The notes: a model not told the origin generated them from the sequence alone. A DNA stretch of 64,000 nt from Acinetobacter sp. SFB (GCF_001647545.1 NZ_LSZH01000012.1:311245-375244); one strand, 5' to 3'. Positions 8,436 to 18,415 are shown, counted from the stretch's first letter. Program-made: numbers and translations.

Positions 8436-10430
8436 ATGTTTGAAAAAATCTTAATTGCAAACCGTGGTGAAATCGCCTGCCGTGTGATTCGTAGCGCAAA
8501 AAAACTCGGGATCGCAACGGTGGCGGTCTATTCAGATGCCGATGCCCAATCGCAACATGTCAAACTGGCCGATGAAGCGATTTATATTGGCGAATCCCCT
8601 GCTGCACAAAGTTATTTACAGATAGAGCGCATTATTCAGGCTGCGGTAAAGACCGGTGCTCAAGCCATTCATCCGGGTTATGGTTTCTTGTCTGAAAATG
8701 ACCAGTTTGCCGAAGCCTGCCAAGCCAACAACATTATCTTCATTGGTCCACCGGTAGCCGCTATTTTGGCTATGGGTTTAAAAGCAACATCGAAAACCCT
8801 GATGGAAAAAGCCGGTGTTCCGCTGACCCCGGGCTATCATGGCAGCAATCAAGAGGCTGAATTTTTAAAGCAACAGGCCGATGCAATTGGTTATCCGGTA
8901 CTGATTAAAGCCAGTGCCGGTGGCGGTGGTAAAGGCATGCGTCTGGTTGAACGCAGTGAAGATTTTCTGGGTTCACTGGCATCTTGTAAAAGCGAGGCCA
9001 AATCCAGCTTTGGTAATGACGAAGTCTTGATTGAACGTTATGTGATTAATCCGCGTCATATTGAAGTACAAGTCTTTGGTGACTCACACGGTAACTACGT
9101 GCATTTGTTTGAACGCGATTGTTCAGTACAACGCCGTCATCAAAAAGTGTTAGAGGAAGCCCCAGCGCCATTGGTTTCGCAAGACAAACTTGATGCCATG
9201 CGCCAAGCCGCCATTGATGCCGCACGTGCGGTCGATTATGTCGGTGCAGGAACGGTCGAATTTATTGTCGAGCAAGACGGCACCGCATATTTCATGGAAA
9301 TGAATACCCGTCTACAGGTTGAACATCCGGTCACTGAAATGATTACCGGGGTTGATCTGGTGGAATGGCAATTGCGTGTTGCTTTTGGTGAGCCACTACC
9401 AAAACAGCAAGATCAGTTAAAGATTCACGGTCATGCCATTGAAGCCCGTGTTTATGCCGAAGAACCGGAAAAAGGCTTTATTCCTGCGATTGGGCAAATC
9501 AGCTATCTACACTACCCTGAACAAAATCAGCATGTCCGTGTCGACAGCGGTATTGTTCAAGGCGATGAAATCAGCAGCTATTATGATCCAATGATTGCCA
9601 AACTGATCGTCTGGGGCGAAAATCGTGAAGCCGCTTTATTGCAAATGCACCATGCCTTGGGTCAGTTCCACGTCGATGGTTTGGGCAACAATATTGCCTT
9701 CTTGGACCGTATTATTCGCTGTAATTCATTTAAAAATGCCGAATTGGATACCAACCTGATTCAGCGTGAAGATGAATTCCTGTTTAAGAATATTCCATCA
9801 TTACAACCTGATTTGGTGGTTGCAGCAGCATTGACTGAGCTATTGCTCCGCTTTAGCAAGAATAAACCGGCAAGCAATCCGGTCTGGCAAAGTGAAACAC
9901 TATGGCGCGTCAATATCAGCCCAAGTTATGCGATTAAATTAAAGTTAGACGAGACCCTTATCCAAGTCAATTTAAGCGCTGAAAAACAAGGTTTTGTTGC
10001 TGAATATCAAGGTGAAAAATTCCATATTTCCGGGCAGCTTTTAAATAGCAATAGCGCACATTTCAATATTAATGGCAAACAGGACAAAATTGCGTTTAGC
10101 CAAAATGCACATGGCCTCACCATTTTCAAAAATGGTCAAAGCCACAAGTTCAGTTATTTGAATCAGAAATTTAGTTCTGAGGATGCACAAAGTACTGAAG
10201 GCAATCTAAAAGCACCCATGCCGGGCGTGATTACCCAAGTTCTGGTTGCCGCCAATGATCAGGTAAAAAAAGACGATGTGCTAATGACCCTTGAAGCCAT
10301 GAAAATGGAATATTCAATTCGCGCACCATATGACGGCATCATTGCAGCTTCGTATTTCCAAGCCGGTGACCAGGTCAAAGCCGGTGATGAACTGGTGGAA
10401 TTTCAAGCACTGGCGGGGGAAGTTGCATGA
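8436..10430 (+). CDS. liuD: Methylcrotonyl-CoA carboxylase, alpha (biotin) subunit
   Basis: A 664-aa biotin carboxylase with a carrier domain. Residues 1-450 form the biotin carboxylase: MFEKILIANRGEIACRVIR, the glycine-rich ATP loop KASAGGGGKGMR, the EAPAP segment, and EMNTRLQVEHPVTE. A BT-like middle region follows. The C-terminal biotinyl domain carries EAMKMEY with the biotinylated lysine at residue 623. The frame opens earlier, inside liuC, but ATG 8436 matches the family N-terminus and has AAGGAT upstream. It carries carboxybiotin to LiuB. The last four bases overlap liuE. Confidence 0.93.
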   Translation: MFEKILIANRGEIACRVIRSAKKLGIATVAVYSDADAQSQHVKLADEAIYIGESPAAQSYLQIERIIQAAVKTGAQAIHPGYGFLSENDQFAEACQANNIIFIGPPVAAILAMGLKATSKTLMEKAGVPLTPGYHGSNQEAEFLKQQADAIGYPVLIKASAGGGGKGMRLVERSEDFLGSLASCKSEAKSSFGNDEVLIERYVINPRHIEVQVFGDSHGNYVHLFERDCSVQRRHQKVLEEAPAPLVSQDKLDAMRQAAIDAARAVDYVGAGTVEFIVEQDGTAYFMEMNTRLQVEHPVTEMITGVDLVEWQLRVAFGEPLPKQQDQLKIHGHAIEARVYAEEPEKGFIPAIGQISYLHYPEQNQHVRVDSGIVQGDEISSYYDPMIAKLIVWGENREAALLQMHHALGQFHVDGLGNNIAFLDRIIRCNSFKNAELDTNLIQREDEFLFKNIPSLQPDLVVAAALTELLLRFSKNKPASNPVWQSETLWRVNISPSYAIKLKLDETLIQVNLSAEKQGFVAEYQGEKFHISGQLLNSNSAHFNINGKQDKIAFSQNAHGLTIFKNGQSHKFSYLNQKFSSEDAQSTEGNLKAPMPGVITQVLVAANDQVKKDDVLMTLEAMKMEYSIRAPYDGIIAASYFQAGDQVKAGDELVEFQALAGEVA

Positions 10431-11329
10431 ATGACTTTGTCAAAATTGTAGAAGTCGGTCCGCGCGACGGTCTACAAAATGAAAAGATCCCTTTGACGCT
10501 TGAGCAACGCAAAGACTTTATTCTTGACTTGATGCAAACAGGCTTAAAGTCGATTGAAGTGGGTTCTTGTGTTTCGGCAAAGTGGGTGCCACAAATGGCA
10601 GACAGTGATGTGCTGTTTAACCAGTTACCACAGGATCACAATATTCAGTTCAGTTTGCTCACTCCGAATTTAAAAGGTTTTGAGTCGGCTTTAGCGGTTG
10701 GTTGTAAAGAGGTTGCGGTATTTACCGCAGCTTCTGAAAGTTTCACCCGCAAGAACATCAACTGTTCCATTGATGAAAGCTTTGAAAAATTTGCCGATGT
10801 CATGGCCGCAGCCAAAGCCAATGATATTAAAGTGCGTGGTTATGTCTCCTGTATGGTCGATTGTCCTTATGAAGGGGCCATTGATCCTCAGCAAGTGGTC
10901 AAAGTCAGCAAGCGACTATTGGATATGGGCTGCTATGAAGTGTCTTTGGGTGAAACCATTGGTACTGCGACTCCGGATCGGATTAAAAAAGTATGGGAGG
11001 TTTGTTTGGCCGAATTGGACAGCCAGGTTTTAGCCGGACATTTTCATAATACTTACGGTATGGCGATTGCCAATATTTATCAATCGCTTACTCAAGGCAT
11101 TCGGGTTTTTGATTCTTCGATTGCCGGTTTAGGTGGTTGCCCCTATGCCAAAGGTGCTTCGGGTAATGTGGCCACGGAAGACTTGTACTATTTGTTGTCC
11201 AAGATGGGCTTTGAGACCGGGATTAATCTGGATGCCTTAATGCAGGCCAGCCGAAACATCAGTCAGGTGTTAACGCGCAACAATCCATCGAATTATGCCC
11301 ATGCCTATTGGCAAAACAACTGTGCTTAA
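10427..11329 (+). CDS. liuE: Hydroxymethylglutaryl-CoA lyase
   Basis: A 300-aa TIM-barrel lyase that splits HMG-CoA into acetoacetate and acetyl-CoA, the final liu step. It shows EVGPRDGLQNE near the N-terminus, where the arginine and aspartate bind substrate and metal; the HFHNTYG metal-histidine motif; and the signature GLGGCPYAKGASGNVATED with the catalytic cysteine. It starts inside the liuD stop (ATGA overlap), so the two are translationally coupled. A 12-bp inverted repeat follows the stop, separating it from the CoA-transferase genes that use its acetoacetate product. Confidence 0.93.
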   Translation: MNDFVKIVEVGPRDGLQNEKIPLTLEQRKDFILDLMQTGLKSIEVGSCVSAKWVPQMADSDVLFNQLPQDHNIQFSLLTPNLKGFESALAVGCKEVAVFTAASESFTRKNINCSIDESFEKFADVMAAAKANDIKVRGYVSCMVDCPYEGAIDPQQVVKVSKRLLDMGCYEVSLGETIGTATPDRIKKVWEVCLAELDSQVLAGHFHNTYGMAIANIYQSLTQGIRVFDSSIAGLGGCPYAKGASGNVATEDLYYLLSKMGFETGINLDALMQASRNISQVLTRNNPSNYAHAYWQNNCA

Positions 11330-11332
11330 ACG

Positions 11333-11366
11333 CTGCATGATTTTCTCATCGCCAAAAATCATGCAG
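11333..11366 (+). terminator. Hairpin between liuE and the CoA-transferase genes
   Basis: CTGCATGATTTT (11333-11344) and AAAATCATGCAG (11355-11366) form a perfect 12-bp stem with a ten-base loop. There is no immediate T-run, so it may act as a weak terminator or an RNA-stability element rather than a full stop. Confidence 0.5.
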
Positions 11367-11431
11367 GACGTTTATAAAAAATTAAAGTTCGGTCATACAC
11401 GGCCTGACCATGAATAAAAAAGAGGGATCAA

Positions 11432-12139
11432 ATGCCAAATAAGGTTTATGAAAGTGCACAAGCGGCATTACAAGATATTGTCAAAGACGGTCAAACCTTG
11501 GCGGTCGGTGGTTTTGGTTTATGTGGTATCCCGGAAGCTTTAATTGCAGCGCTTAAAGACACCGGTGCCAAACAACTGACCTGTATTTCCAACAATGCCG
11601 GTGTAGATGGTTTTGGTTTGGGGCTTTTGTTAGAGACCAAACAGATTAAAAAAATGATTTCATCTTATGTCGGTGAAAACAAGGAATTTGAACGTCAATA
11701 TTTGAACGGCGAACTGGAAGTCGAACTGACTCCGCAAGGCACACTGGCTGAAAAACTTCGTGCTGGGGGTGCCGGTATTCCGGCCTTTTTTACTCAAACC
11801 GGTGTCGGCACCTTAATTGCCGAAGGCAAAGAAGTTCGTGAATTCGATGGCAAAGAATTTATCATGGAAAATTCCTTAACTGCCGATATTGCCTTGGTAA
11901 AAGCCTATAAAGCAGATAAAGCCGGTAATTTAATTTTCCGTAAAACTGCACAAAACTTTAATCCGGTCTGTGCCATGGCCGGTAAAATCAGCATTGCTGA
12001 AGTGGAAGAAATTGTAGAAATTGGTGATTTGGATCCCGATGAAATTCATCTTCCCGGCATTTATATTAATCGGATTGTTTTAAATCGTAATCCTGAAAAA
12101 CGCATCGAACAAATGACATTAAAAGCGGAGGCGGTATAA
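11432..12139 (+). CDS. scoA: Succinyl-CoA:3-ketoacid CoA-transferase, subunit A
   Basis: A 235-aa class I CoA-transferase alpha subunit. With subunit B it moves CoA from succinyl-CoA to acetoacetate, giving acetoacetyl-CoA for thiolysis. The family signature [13 protein letters not shown] and [14 protein letters not shown] lie near the N-terminus, and [22 protein letters not shown] in the middle. It is closer to SCOT-type enzymes than to the 3-oxoadipate enzyme encoded by catI in this window, which has GTAGQPAELI at the matching place. GAGGG precedes the ATG. The following gene starts one base after its stop. Downstream of liuE it disposes of acetoacetate from leucine. Confidence 0.88.
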   Translation: MPNKVYESAQAALQDIVKDGQTLAVGGFGLCGIPEALIAALKDTGAKQLTCISNNAGVDGFGLGLLLETKQIKKMISSYVGENKEFERQYLNGELEVELTPQGTLAEKLRAGGAGIPAFFTQTGVGTLIAEGKEVREFDGKEFIMENSLTADIALVKAYKADKAGNLIFRKTAQNFNPVCAMAGKISIAEVEEIVEIGDLDPDEIHLPGIYINRIVLNRNPEKRIEQMTLKAEAV

Positions 12140-12769
12140 ATGGCTTGGACGCGCAATGAAATGGCACAGCGTGCCGCTTTGGAACTGGAAGATGGTTTCT
12201 ACGTTAATTTAGGCATCGGCTTGCCGACACTGGTCGCAAACTATATTCCTGAAAATATGGATGTCTGGTTACAGTCGGAAAATGGCCTACTTGGTATTGG
12301 TGAATTTCCAACTGAAGCAACGGTAGATGCCGACCTGATCAATGCCGGCAAACAAACCGTCACTGCGCGTAAAGGTGCGGCGTTTTTTTCCAGCGCGGAC
12401 TCTTTTGCCATGATTCGTGGCGGTCATGTCAACATTGCCATTTTAGGTGCCATGGAAGTTTCCCAAACGGGTGATTTGGCCAACTGGATGATTCCGGGTA
12501 AAAAAGTCAAAGGTATGGGCGGTGCCATGGATCTAGTCGCAGGTGTACAAAAAGTAGTGGTGTTGATGGAACACTGCGCCAAAGATGGCACGCCAAAAAT
12601 TGTGCAGCAATGTGCCCTGCCACTGACCGGTAAAGGCGTGGTACACCGGATTATCAGTGACTTGGGTGTACTGGATATTACCGCTGACGGGGTCAAACTG
12701 GTTGAACTGGCAAAAGAGGTCAGCTTTGACGATATTCAAAAAGTCACCGGTGTCCCACTGCTTCAATAA
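12140..12769 (+). CDS. scoB: Succinyl-CoA:3-ketoacid CoA-transferase, subunit B
   Basis: A 209-aa beta subunit carrying the catalytic glutamate in [10 protein letters not shown] (Glu47), which forms the glutamyl-CoA thioester. [13 protein letters not shown] and [17 protein letters not shown] segments (here [17 protein letters not shown]) are typical. It abuts subunit A directly, with GGAGGCGG at the end of that gene as ribosome site. The two subunits form the active enzyme for acetoacetate activation. Confidence 0.88.
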   Translation: MAWTRNEMAQRAALELEDGFYVNLGIGLPTLVANYIPENMDVWLQSENGLLGIGEFPTEATVDADLINAGKQTVTARKGAAFFSSADSFAMIRGGHVNIAILGAMEVSQTGDLANWMIPGKKVKGMGGAMDLVAGVQKVVVLMEHCAKDGTPKIVQQCALPLTGKGVVHRIISDLGVLDITADGVKLVELAKEVSFDDIQKVTGVPLLQ

Positions 12770-12802
12770 TGCTGTGTTGCTGTGATCTTCTATTCTCACT
12801 CT

Positions 12803-12832
12803 CCCCTTAAAGCTGATCAAAGTTTTAAGGGG
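12803..12832 (+). terminator. Hairpin after the CoA-transferase genes
   Basis: CCCCTTAAA (12803-12811) pairs with TTTAAGGGG (12824-12832), nine base pairs with a 12-base loop, followed by TAATTATTT. It may partly end transcription before the transporter gene. Confidence 0.5.
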
Positions 12833-12901
12833 TAATTATTTCTGGCATAGATTTGCCTGCTTTAAAAACAAGAGTTTCAACTATAAAAGGAAATTAAAAG
12901 T

Positions 12902-14311
12902 ATGGATAACTCGCAAAACATCTTGCAACGCTTTGCCCTGAAAGTCAGTGACTGGTCAGAAAAATGGTTTCCCGATTCCTATATCTTTGCGCTTTTAGGT
13001 GTGGTGATTGTCGCGATTGCTGCCATGGGTATCGGTGCATCTGTGCAAGATGTGGCCATTTCATTCGGTAACGGTTTTTGGAGCCTGATTCCGTTTACCA
13101 TGCAAATGTGTATGTTGATCGTGGTCGGTTATGTGGTTTCCGTCTCCAAACCTGTAGAACTGCTCATTCAAAAAATGGCGCAGATTCCGACTTCCGGTCG
13201 TAATGCCATTGTCATGGTCGCCACTGTCAGTTTATGTATTTCTTTAATTAACTGGGCCATGAGTACAGTGTTGACCGCTCTTTTGGTGATTGCCTTGGCA
13301 AAGCGCAAAGAGCTGAATATGGATTATCGCGCGGCTGCCGCTGCTGCCATTATAGGCATGGGCGCGACTTGGGCACTGGGCATCAGTTCATCCGCCGCAC
13401 AATTACAAGCCAATAAAGCCAGTTTGCCTGAGCCAATTTATAACTTAACCGGCGTGATTCCTTTCACTGAAACCATCTTTTTGCCGCAGTCGATGATTAT
13501 GACTGGCGTACTAATTGTTGTCTCGATCGCGATTGCCTTCTGGTCAGCGCCAAAAGGCAATAGCATTAAGACTCTGGATGATTTTCCTATTCAGTTTGAA
13601 GATGAGAAGAAAGAAGTTCAGACAAGCAAACGACCAGGAGACTGGCTGGAAAATTCTCCCATTTTAAGTATTCTCATTGTCGCGTTGGGTCTGATCTGGA
13701 TGTTTAATGAATTTACCAAAAGCAATCCGATTATCGCGATCTCTAGTCTGAACACCTATAACTTTATCTTTTTAATGCTCGGAATTGCCTTGCATGGCAC
13801 CCCCCGAAATTTCCTAAATGCCGTGTCCAAGGCCGTACCTGCGGTATCGGGTGTACTGATTCAATTTCCGTTGTATGGCAGTATTGCTTTCATTATGACC
13901 AGTGCGATGAATGCACAAGATTTGTCCCTGTCTCACTATATTGCGGAATTTTTTGTCTCGATTGCCTCTAAAGAAACTTTTGCCATTGTGATGGGGATCT
14001 ATTCAGCCATTCTCGGGTTTTTTATTCCCTCTGGGGGCGGAAAATGGATTATTGAAGCGCCGTATGTGATGCAGGCAGCGCATGATTTAAAAGTCCATCT
14101 GGGTTGGTCAGTACAAATTTATAATGCCGCTGAAGCCCTGCCCAATTTAATCAATCCGTTTTTTATGTTACCCATGTTGGGCATTTTAAAACTCAAAGCC
14201 AAAGATGTGATTGGCTTTACCGTGACCCAGCTAATTTTCCATGTTCCCCTGGTATTGTTTTTATTATGGATCTTAGGGCGAACCCTCACCTATATGCCCC
14301 CTACTTTTTAA
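12902..14311 (+). CDS. atoE: Short-chain fatty acid / acetoacetate transporter, AtoE family
   Basis: A 469-aa integral membrane protein with about ten to twelve hydrophobic segments, matching the AtoE (short-chain fatty acid transporter) family. The paired helices around MCMLIVVGYVVSVSKPVELL and the conserved late segment FIPSGGGKWIIEAPYVMQAA are typical. In Escherichia coli AtoE is encoded with the acetoacetyl-CoA transferase genes and is thought to import short-chain fatty acids. Here it follows scoAB at 132 bases, which fits import of acetoacetate or similar acids. AGGAAA precedes the ATG. Confidence 0.85.
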   Translation: MDNSQNILQRFALKVSDWSEKWFPDSYIFALLGVVIVAIAAMGIGASVQDVAISFGNGFWSLIPFTMQMCMLIVVGYVVSVSKPVELLIQKMAQIPTSGRNAIVMVATVSLCISLINWAMSTVLTALLVIALAKRKELNMDYRAAAAAAIIGMGATWALGISSSAAQLQANKASLPEPIYNLTGVIPFTETIFLPQSMIMTGVLIVVSIAIAFWSAPKGNSIKTLDDFPIQFEDEKKEVQTSKRPGDWLENSPILSILIVALGLIWMFNEFTKSNPIIAISSLNTYNFIFLMLGIALHGTPRNFLNAVSKAVPAVSGVLIQFPLYGSIAFIMTSAMNAQDLSLSHYIAEFFVSIASKETFAIVMGIYSAILGFFIPSGGGKWIIEAPYVMQAAHDLKVHLGWSVQIYNAAEALPNLINPFFMLPMLGILKLKAKDVIGFTVTQLIFHVPLVLFLLWILGRTLTYMPPTF

Positions 14312-14329
14312 TCCTACAATATAGAAATC

Positions 14330-14355
14330 AAGGGCATGTCAACATGCCCTTTTGC
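14330..14355 (+). terminator. Terminator after atoE
   Basis: AAGGGCATG (14330-14338), loop TCAA, CATGCCCTT (14343-14351), then TTG. A compact stem closes the leucine/acetoacetate module and also lies at the 3' end of the facing pseudogene. Confidence 0.7.
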
Positions 14356-14388
14356 ATGACTCATTGGATTCACTCAATAAACCTGACT

Positions 14389-15560
14389 TTAATAGATATC
14401 CCGTTGATAACGCCCTTCGATTCTTAGCTGCTCTAATTGTTCAGCACCGAGAACACTTAACAGGGTTTGCTCCACTTCTTGCGCCATGCCTTTTAAACTG
14501 CCACAAACATATATGGTGGCACCCGCTTCAACCCAACTTAAAAGCTGTGCCGATTTTTGCTGCTAGATATGCTGCATATAGATTTTTTCAGCCTGATCAC
14601 GGGAAAATGCATAATCCACTTCAGGCAGAAAACCTTGCGCTTGCCACAGTTAAATCTGCTCCTTATAAAGATGATCGAACTGCTGTTGTCGCTCAGCAAA
14701 AATCAGCCAGTTTTGCGGTTCATTCCATTGCTGTCTTTGCGACAAATGAGCGACCAAGCCTGCGATGCCTGTCCCATTGCCAATTAAAATCAATGGTTTT
14801 TGGGTGGGTTTTAAATGGAAGGCGGGATGAGAACGAATTCTGGCCAGTATGTTTTGGCCCCCCGTCGCATATTCAGTCAGCCAACCCCACCCAAACCTAA
14901 GCCAGTTGCCGTTTTTTCCTGTCTAATCACCAATTCAACACGTCCTTGTTGAGGAAGACTGGCGATTGAATATTCACGAATGGCCAACAGATCACAACGC
15001 TGAATCCAATCATTAAAAGATTCATTCGGCAACTTTTTGGGCATTTGGCTTAAATTTTTCAACTGTAATGCCGCGAATAAATCTTGATTAACTATTTGTT
15101 GCTGTGCCTGTAAAAAGGCCTGTCTATCTTCAAGCCAATTGCCACATTGAACTTCTAGTAATATCGCCAGATGACCAGGTTGTGGTTTCCGCATAAGACA
15201 GTTGAATGTGATAAATCGGCTTGCCTTGGCTCCCTGTATTTAAGCACACCCGATTTTTTAACATACAGGCACACCAGTTTTGCGCTTGTTCAACAGGAGT
15301 GAATTGTTGCTGCGTGAGCTGTTCTAAACCTTGTGTCCAGCGCTTTAAATCTGCTTGCTTCAAATGGTCGACACAGACGATTTTAAATAAAGCTTTCGCC
15401 TGATGCTGTTTTAGATGTTGAGCTAAGGCTTGTCCAAAACGGCAAAAATGCGTATAGGGTTTATCACCTAAAGCCAAGATGGCATAAGACTGGTGGGAAA
15501 GATCTAAAGTGGGATGGCTAAAGATGTTTTTTACAGCCATGCGTGCAGTATTTGTGTATA
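14389..15560 (-). pseudogene. Decayed CysJ-like diflavin (FMN/FAD/NADPH) reductase
   Basis: Read on the minus strand, three frames together give one protein. First comes the second half of a flavodoxin domain (YAILALGDKPYTHFCRFGQAL), then an FAD-domain with REYSIASLPQQGRVEL and GLGLGGVG. The NADP-binding domain follows, with LIGNGTGIAGLVAHLSQR, VCGSLKGMAQEVE and the terminal EGRYQRDIY. Damage I can locate: loss of the flavodoxin N-terminal half at about 15550, a one-base shift near 15162, a one-base loss near 14880, and in-frame stops near 14650 (TAA) and 14562 (TAG). The break at the 5' end meets the benP terminator. The gene cannot give a full enzyme. Confidence 0.75.
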
Positions 15561-15595
15561 AAAAATCCCAGTGTGAAAACTGGGATTTTTTATAC
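15556..15595 (-). terminator. Strong terminator after benP
   Basis: A 17-bp perfect stem (15556-15572 with 15579-15595) with a six-base loop. The stem ends are A-runs and T-runs, so it can work in both directions. It sits 22 bases beyond the benP stop codon. Confidence 0.9.
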
Positions 15596-15617
15596 AATCA
15601 ATCTGTTATAGGACTGA

Positions 15618-16862
15618 TTAAAATTTCTTTGTATAAGTTGTTAGCACGCGATTTTCTTGGAAAGAGTTGCCATGTTCAACATCATAATTGATATATAACC
15701 ATTGGAATGCCAAGCCTTTTAATTTTGGATTTTGCGCTTCATAAGACAAAATAAAGTTAGTTTCTGATTCATGGTTATCACGACCTTGTGCATCTTTAAA
15801 ACCTGTACCATATACATATTTAACTAATGTATTTAAACCAGGTACATAGTCTTTGAAATTATAGCCATATAACAAATGAACTGACTTCTCATCCTTTTTA
15901 AAGAATCCTGTCGTATTCCAGTTAATAAAATATAACTCTGGCAAGAAACCATCAGGTAAAGGATAACCGGTATCACCAAAAATTTGCTGATAGCCTAATC
16001 CCAACGTCTGATTTCCGACAGAAACTTTCTCTAGTAATCCTATATTGTGGTTGTCAATTTCCCCTGCTTTAGCATCACCTGAGTCTTGAGATCTAAAATA
16101 TTTTAACCGTGTTTGAGATTTTAAATAATCATTTTTCCATGAATACTCTAAGCCAAGGTAGTGTTTGTCGTACAAATCCTCTAAATCACCATAGTAATAT
16201 TCTGCTTTGACGTTTGGCGTAACATCATATTTTAAATCAACATAATTGAGTGCATCTGAATAATTTCTAACACCATTTGTGGTCACTGAAAATTCATGAA
16301 ACCCTTCTTCATAGCGCGGTGAAACCTGAGTAACACGGCCTAATTCAAGTGCAAGTTTATCGTTTACTTTGGACTTTATTTGTCCACCCCAATACGAACT
16401 GAGTAATTGGCGACTTCCATCGACAGAAGTAATCGGTAGATCTAGCCACAATTCACCAATTTTAAGTTCAGTGGTGTCGTATTTGGCTTTGAATGTTCCA
16501 CCATACTTAAAGAAGTTACGATCTTGCGTTTGAGTATTTTTGTTAAAGGGCAGAATCGTATCATCAATATGACGATCACCACTTAAACGTACAGCATATT
16601 GCAGTGAAGCATCTAGACCAAGTTCAATCGGTTTGTCTGCAATAGTTAAAACGGTAGGAATATATTTAGATTGATAAAATCCTGAAATCCCTTGCGACCA
16701 ACTTCCTGGATCTTTAAGGTTTTCATTATCAAAATTACGCTCAATAAAAGCATTCTTTAACACTAATTTAAATTGGTTTTCATTGCTTTCAGCATGGCCC
16801 ACATTACACAGCGCCATATTTCCAATCATAATAGCCAAAAGAGGTTTTAATTTAAGATTCAT
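15618..16862 (-). CDS. benP: OprD-family outer-membrane porin for aromatic acids
   Basis: A 414-aa outer-membrane porin. The N-terminus is a signal peptide (MNLKLKPLLAIMIGNMALCNVGHA, cleavage after GHA). The mature part is rich in alternating beta strands and aromatic residues and ends in phenylalanine (YTKKF), the usual outer-membrane insertion signal. The early segment FIERNFDNENLKDPGSWSQGISGFYQSKY resembles the OprD start with its R-NF and WSQG features. In Acinetobacter baylyi a gene of this class, benP, is next to the benzoate genes. Here it follows benK by 77 bases on the same strand, so joint expression is likely. It would admit benzoate or related acids to the periplasm. Confidence 0.85.
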   Translation of the reverse strand: MNLKLKPLLAIMIGNMALCNVGHAESNENQFKLVLKNAFIERNFDNENLKDPGSWSQGISGFYQSKYIPTVLTIADKPIELGLDASLQYAVRLSGDRHIDDTILPFNKNTQTQDRNFFKYGGTFKAKYDTTELKIGELWLDLPITSVDGSRQLLSSYWGGQIKSKVNDKLALELGRVTQVSPRYEEGFHEFSVTTNGVRNYSDALNYVDLKYDVTPNVKAEYYYGDLEDLYDKHYLGLEYSWKNDYLKSQTRLKYFRSQDSGDAKAGEIDNHNIGLLEKVSVGNQTLGLGYQQIFGDTGYPLPDGFLPELYFINWNTTGFFKKDEKSVHLLYGYNFKDYVPGLNTLVKYVYGTGFKDAQGRDNHESETNFILSYEAQNPKLKGLAFQWLYINYDVEHGNSFQENRVLTTYTKKF

Positions 16863-16901
16863 AATATTCCCTTGAATTTAATCCTTATTTATTAATTTTA
16901 T

Positions 16902-16924
16902 GACTAAAGGTTTTAAGCTTTAGT
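16902..16924 (-). other. Small hairpin between benK and benP
   Basis: GACTAAAG pairs with CTTTAGTC over a short loop in the 77-base benK-benP gap. It could be a weak terminator or an mRNA processing or stability element between the two genes. Confidence 0.35.
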
Positions 16925-16939
16925 CAGTTTTCCATTAAT

Positions 16940-18313
16940 TTAGTTCGCAACTTTTTTAACTAAAGTTTCTTGATTTAAATCTTTTTTGACGTTTTGTGCT
17001 CCATCTACAGAAGCTTTCAAATTCACCAGATAAATAGCAATCGCTGCAATAATTCCTGGAATCGCTATGGCTAGAAAGTTCATTTGGTGCGGTAATTCAA
17101 AGGTTAATAAAGTACCGGTTAAGACTGGCCCAACAATAGCGCCAATTCGTCCAATTCCTGATGCCCATCCCATACCTGTCGAGCGAACTGCGGTTGGATA
17201 AAACTGTGCAACGAAGGTATAAAGTAGAATTTGTGAACCAATGGTTGCTGCACCAGCAATGGCAATCAGAACATAAAGAACCGCTTGTGGGCTATTAAAA
17301 CCAAGCAAGATTAAAGCAATCGCACCGACAGTAAACATAGTGGTGAGCACGGGTTTTAAATGGAATTTATCTGCTAGAACTCCGCCACCAATTGCACCGA
17401 TCATGCCGCCAATATTCAGGGCAAACAGGAACATCAGACTTGCACCCAATGAATAGCCAGCCTGAATCATCAATTTCGGTAACCAGCTGCCTAATGCATA
17501 GACCATGAGCAAGCACATAAAGAAGGCTGCCCAAAACATTAAGGTACTGAACATGCGGCCTTGTTGAAATAAAGCACGTAATGGTGCCTCATCACCCACC
17601 GTAGGTTCATTCAGAATAAAGGTCGTTTGTGGGCCAATCTCTTGTTCAGGAGCAATTTTTTTCACAATTGCACGAGTCTGTTCTGTTTCACCTTTTTTGG
17701 TCAAGAACATCAATGATTCTGGTAAAAATTTCCAAATCAACGGTAAAGTAAACAAAGGAATACTGGCAAGATAGAACATGATTTTCCAGCCATAAGTGGG
17801 TACTAACCAAGCACCCAATAATGCTGAAGCCATACCACCAATGGCATAACCACTGAACATAATGGCAACCAAGGTACTGCGAATACGTTTAGGAGCATAT
17901 TCGGTCATCAGCGCAACCACGTTTGGCATAACCCCACCAATGCCTAGTCCGGCCAAGAATCGTAAAATTCCAAATTCGGTCGGTGTCGTTGCGAATGCAC
18001 CTAGAAATGTAAAGCCACTGAAAATGCTGATACAGATCATGATGGTCTTTTTACGACCCAGCTTGTCTGAGAGAGTGCCGAAACTCATTGCACCAAACAT
18101 CATGCCGAATAATGCGGTACTGGCGAGTAAACCTGCCTGTACTGTAGTGAGTGCCCATTCTTGCATTAGAATAGGTAAAACGACGCCATAAATGACTAGA
18201 TCATAACCGTCAAAAATAATAATCATTAAACACCAAATCAGCACTCCCCAATGAAAAGGCGTAAATTTGGCTTCATCCACTAAAGTATTTATGTTCAATT
18301 TGTTGGTATTCAC
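16940..18313 (-). CDS. benK: Aromatic acid:H+ symporter (MFS, AAHS family), benzoate transporter
   Basis: A 457-aa inner-membrane carrier with 12 predicted membrane segments. It carries the AAHS family marker DGYDLVIYG in the first segment (the aspartates are needed for transport in the family) and the MFS loop motif GTLSDKLGRKKT. I set the start at GTG 18313: AGGAG lies six bases upstream and the N-terminus VNTNKLNINTLVDEAKF fits this family. The open frame runs back to 18442, but that part looks non-coding. The gene lies between benP and the BenM-like regulator, which argues for benzoate over 4-hydroxybenzoate or muconate. A candidate BenM site is at 18401-18415. Confidence 0.85.
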   Translation of the reverse strand: MNTNKLNINTLVDEAKFTPFHWGVLIWCLMIIIFDGYDLVIYGVVLPILMQEWALTTVQAGLLASTALFGMMFGAMSFGTLSDKLGRKKTIMICISIFSGFTFLGAFATTPTEFGILRFLAGLGIGGVMPNVVALMTEYAPKRIRSTLVAIMFSGYAIGGMASALLGAWLVPTYGWKIMFYLASIPLFTLPLIWKFLPESLMFLTKKGETEQTRAIVKKIAPEQEIGPQTTFILNEPTVGDEAPLRALFQQGRMFSTLMFWAAFFMCLLMVYALGSWLPKLMIQAGYSLGASLMFLFALNIGGMIGAIGGGVLADKFHLKPVLTTMFTVGAIALILLGFNSPQAVLYVLIAIAGAATIGSQILLYTFVAQFYPTAVRSTGMGWASGIGRIGAIVGPVLTGTLLTFELPHQMNFLAIAIPGIIAAIAIYLVNLKASVDGAQNVKKDLNQETLVKKVAN

Positions 18314-18400
18314 TTTGCGCTCCTGCATATGAATCTTTAGATTTGTAGCCACAATGCAGCAAAGTGATTTTATTGTCCAAAACCGATTGCATATATATTC

Positions 18401-18415
18401 ATACCTTAAAAGTAA
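18401..18415. promoter_or_regulatory. Candidate BenM-type operator upstream of benK
   Basis: ATACCTTAAAAGTAA: ATAC, seven bases, then GTAA, one base off the ATAC-N7-GTAT consensus known for BenM and CatM. It is 86 bases before the benK start codon and shares its core ATACCTTWAAAG with the two sites in the benM-catB gap. Confidence 0.55.

Noticed and set aside
14352..14900. A 182-codon plus-strand open frame after atoE
   Set aside because: It overlaps the minus-strand reductase relic, whose conserved motifs (GNGTGIAG, VCGSLKG) read clearly; the plus frame has no family features.
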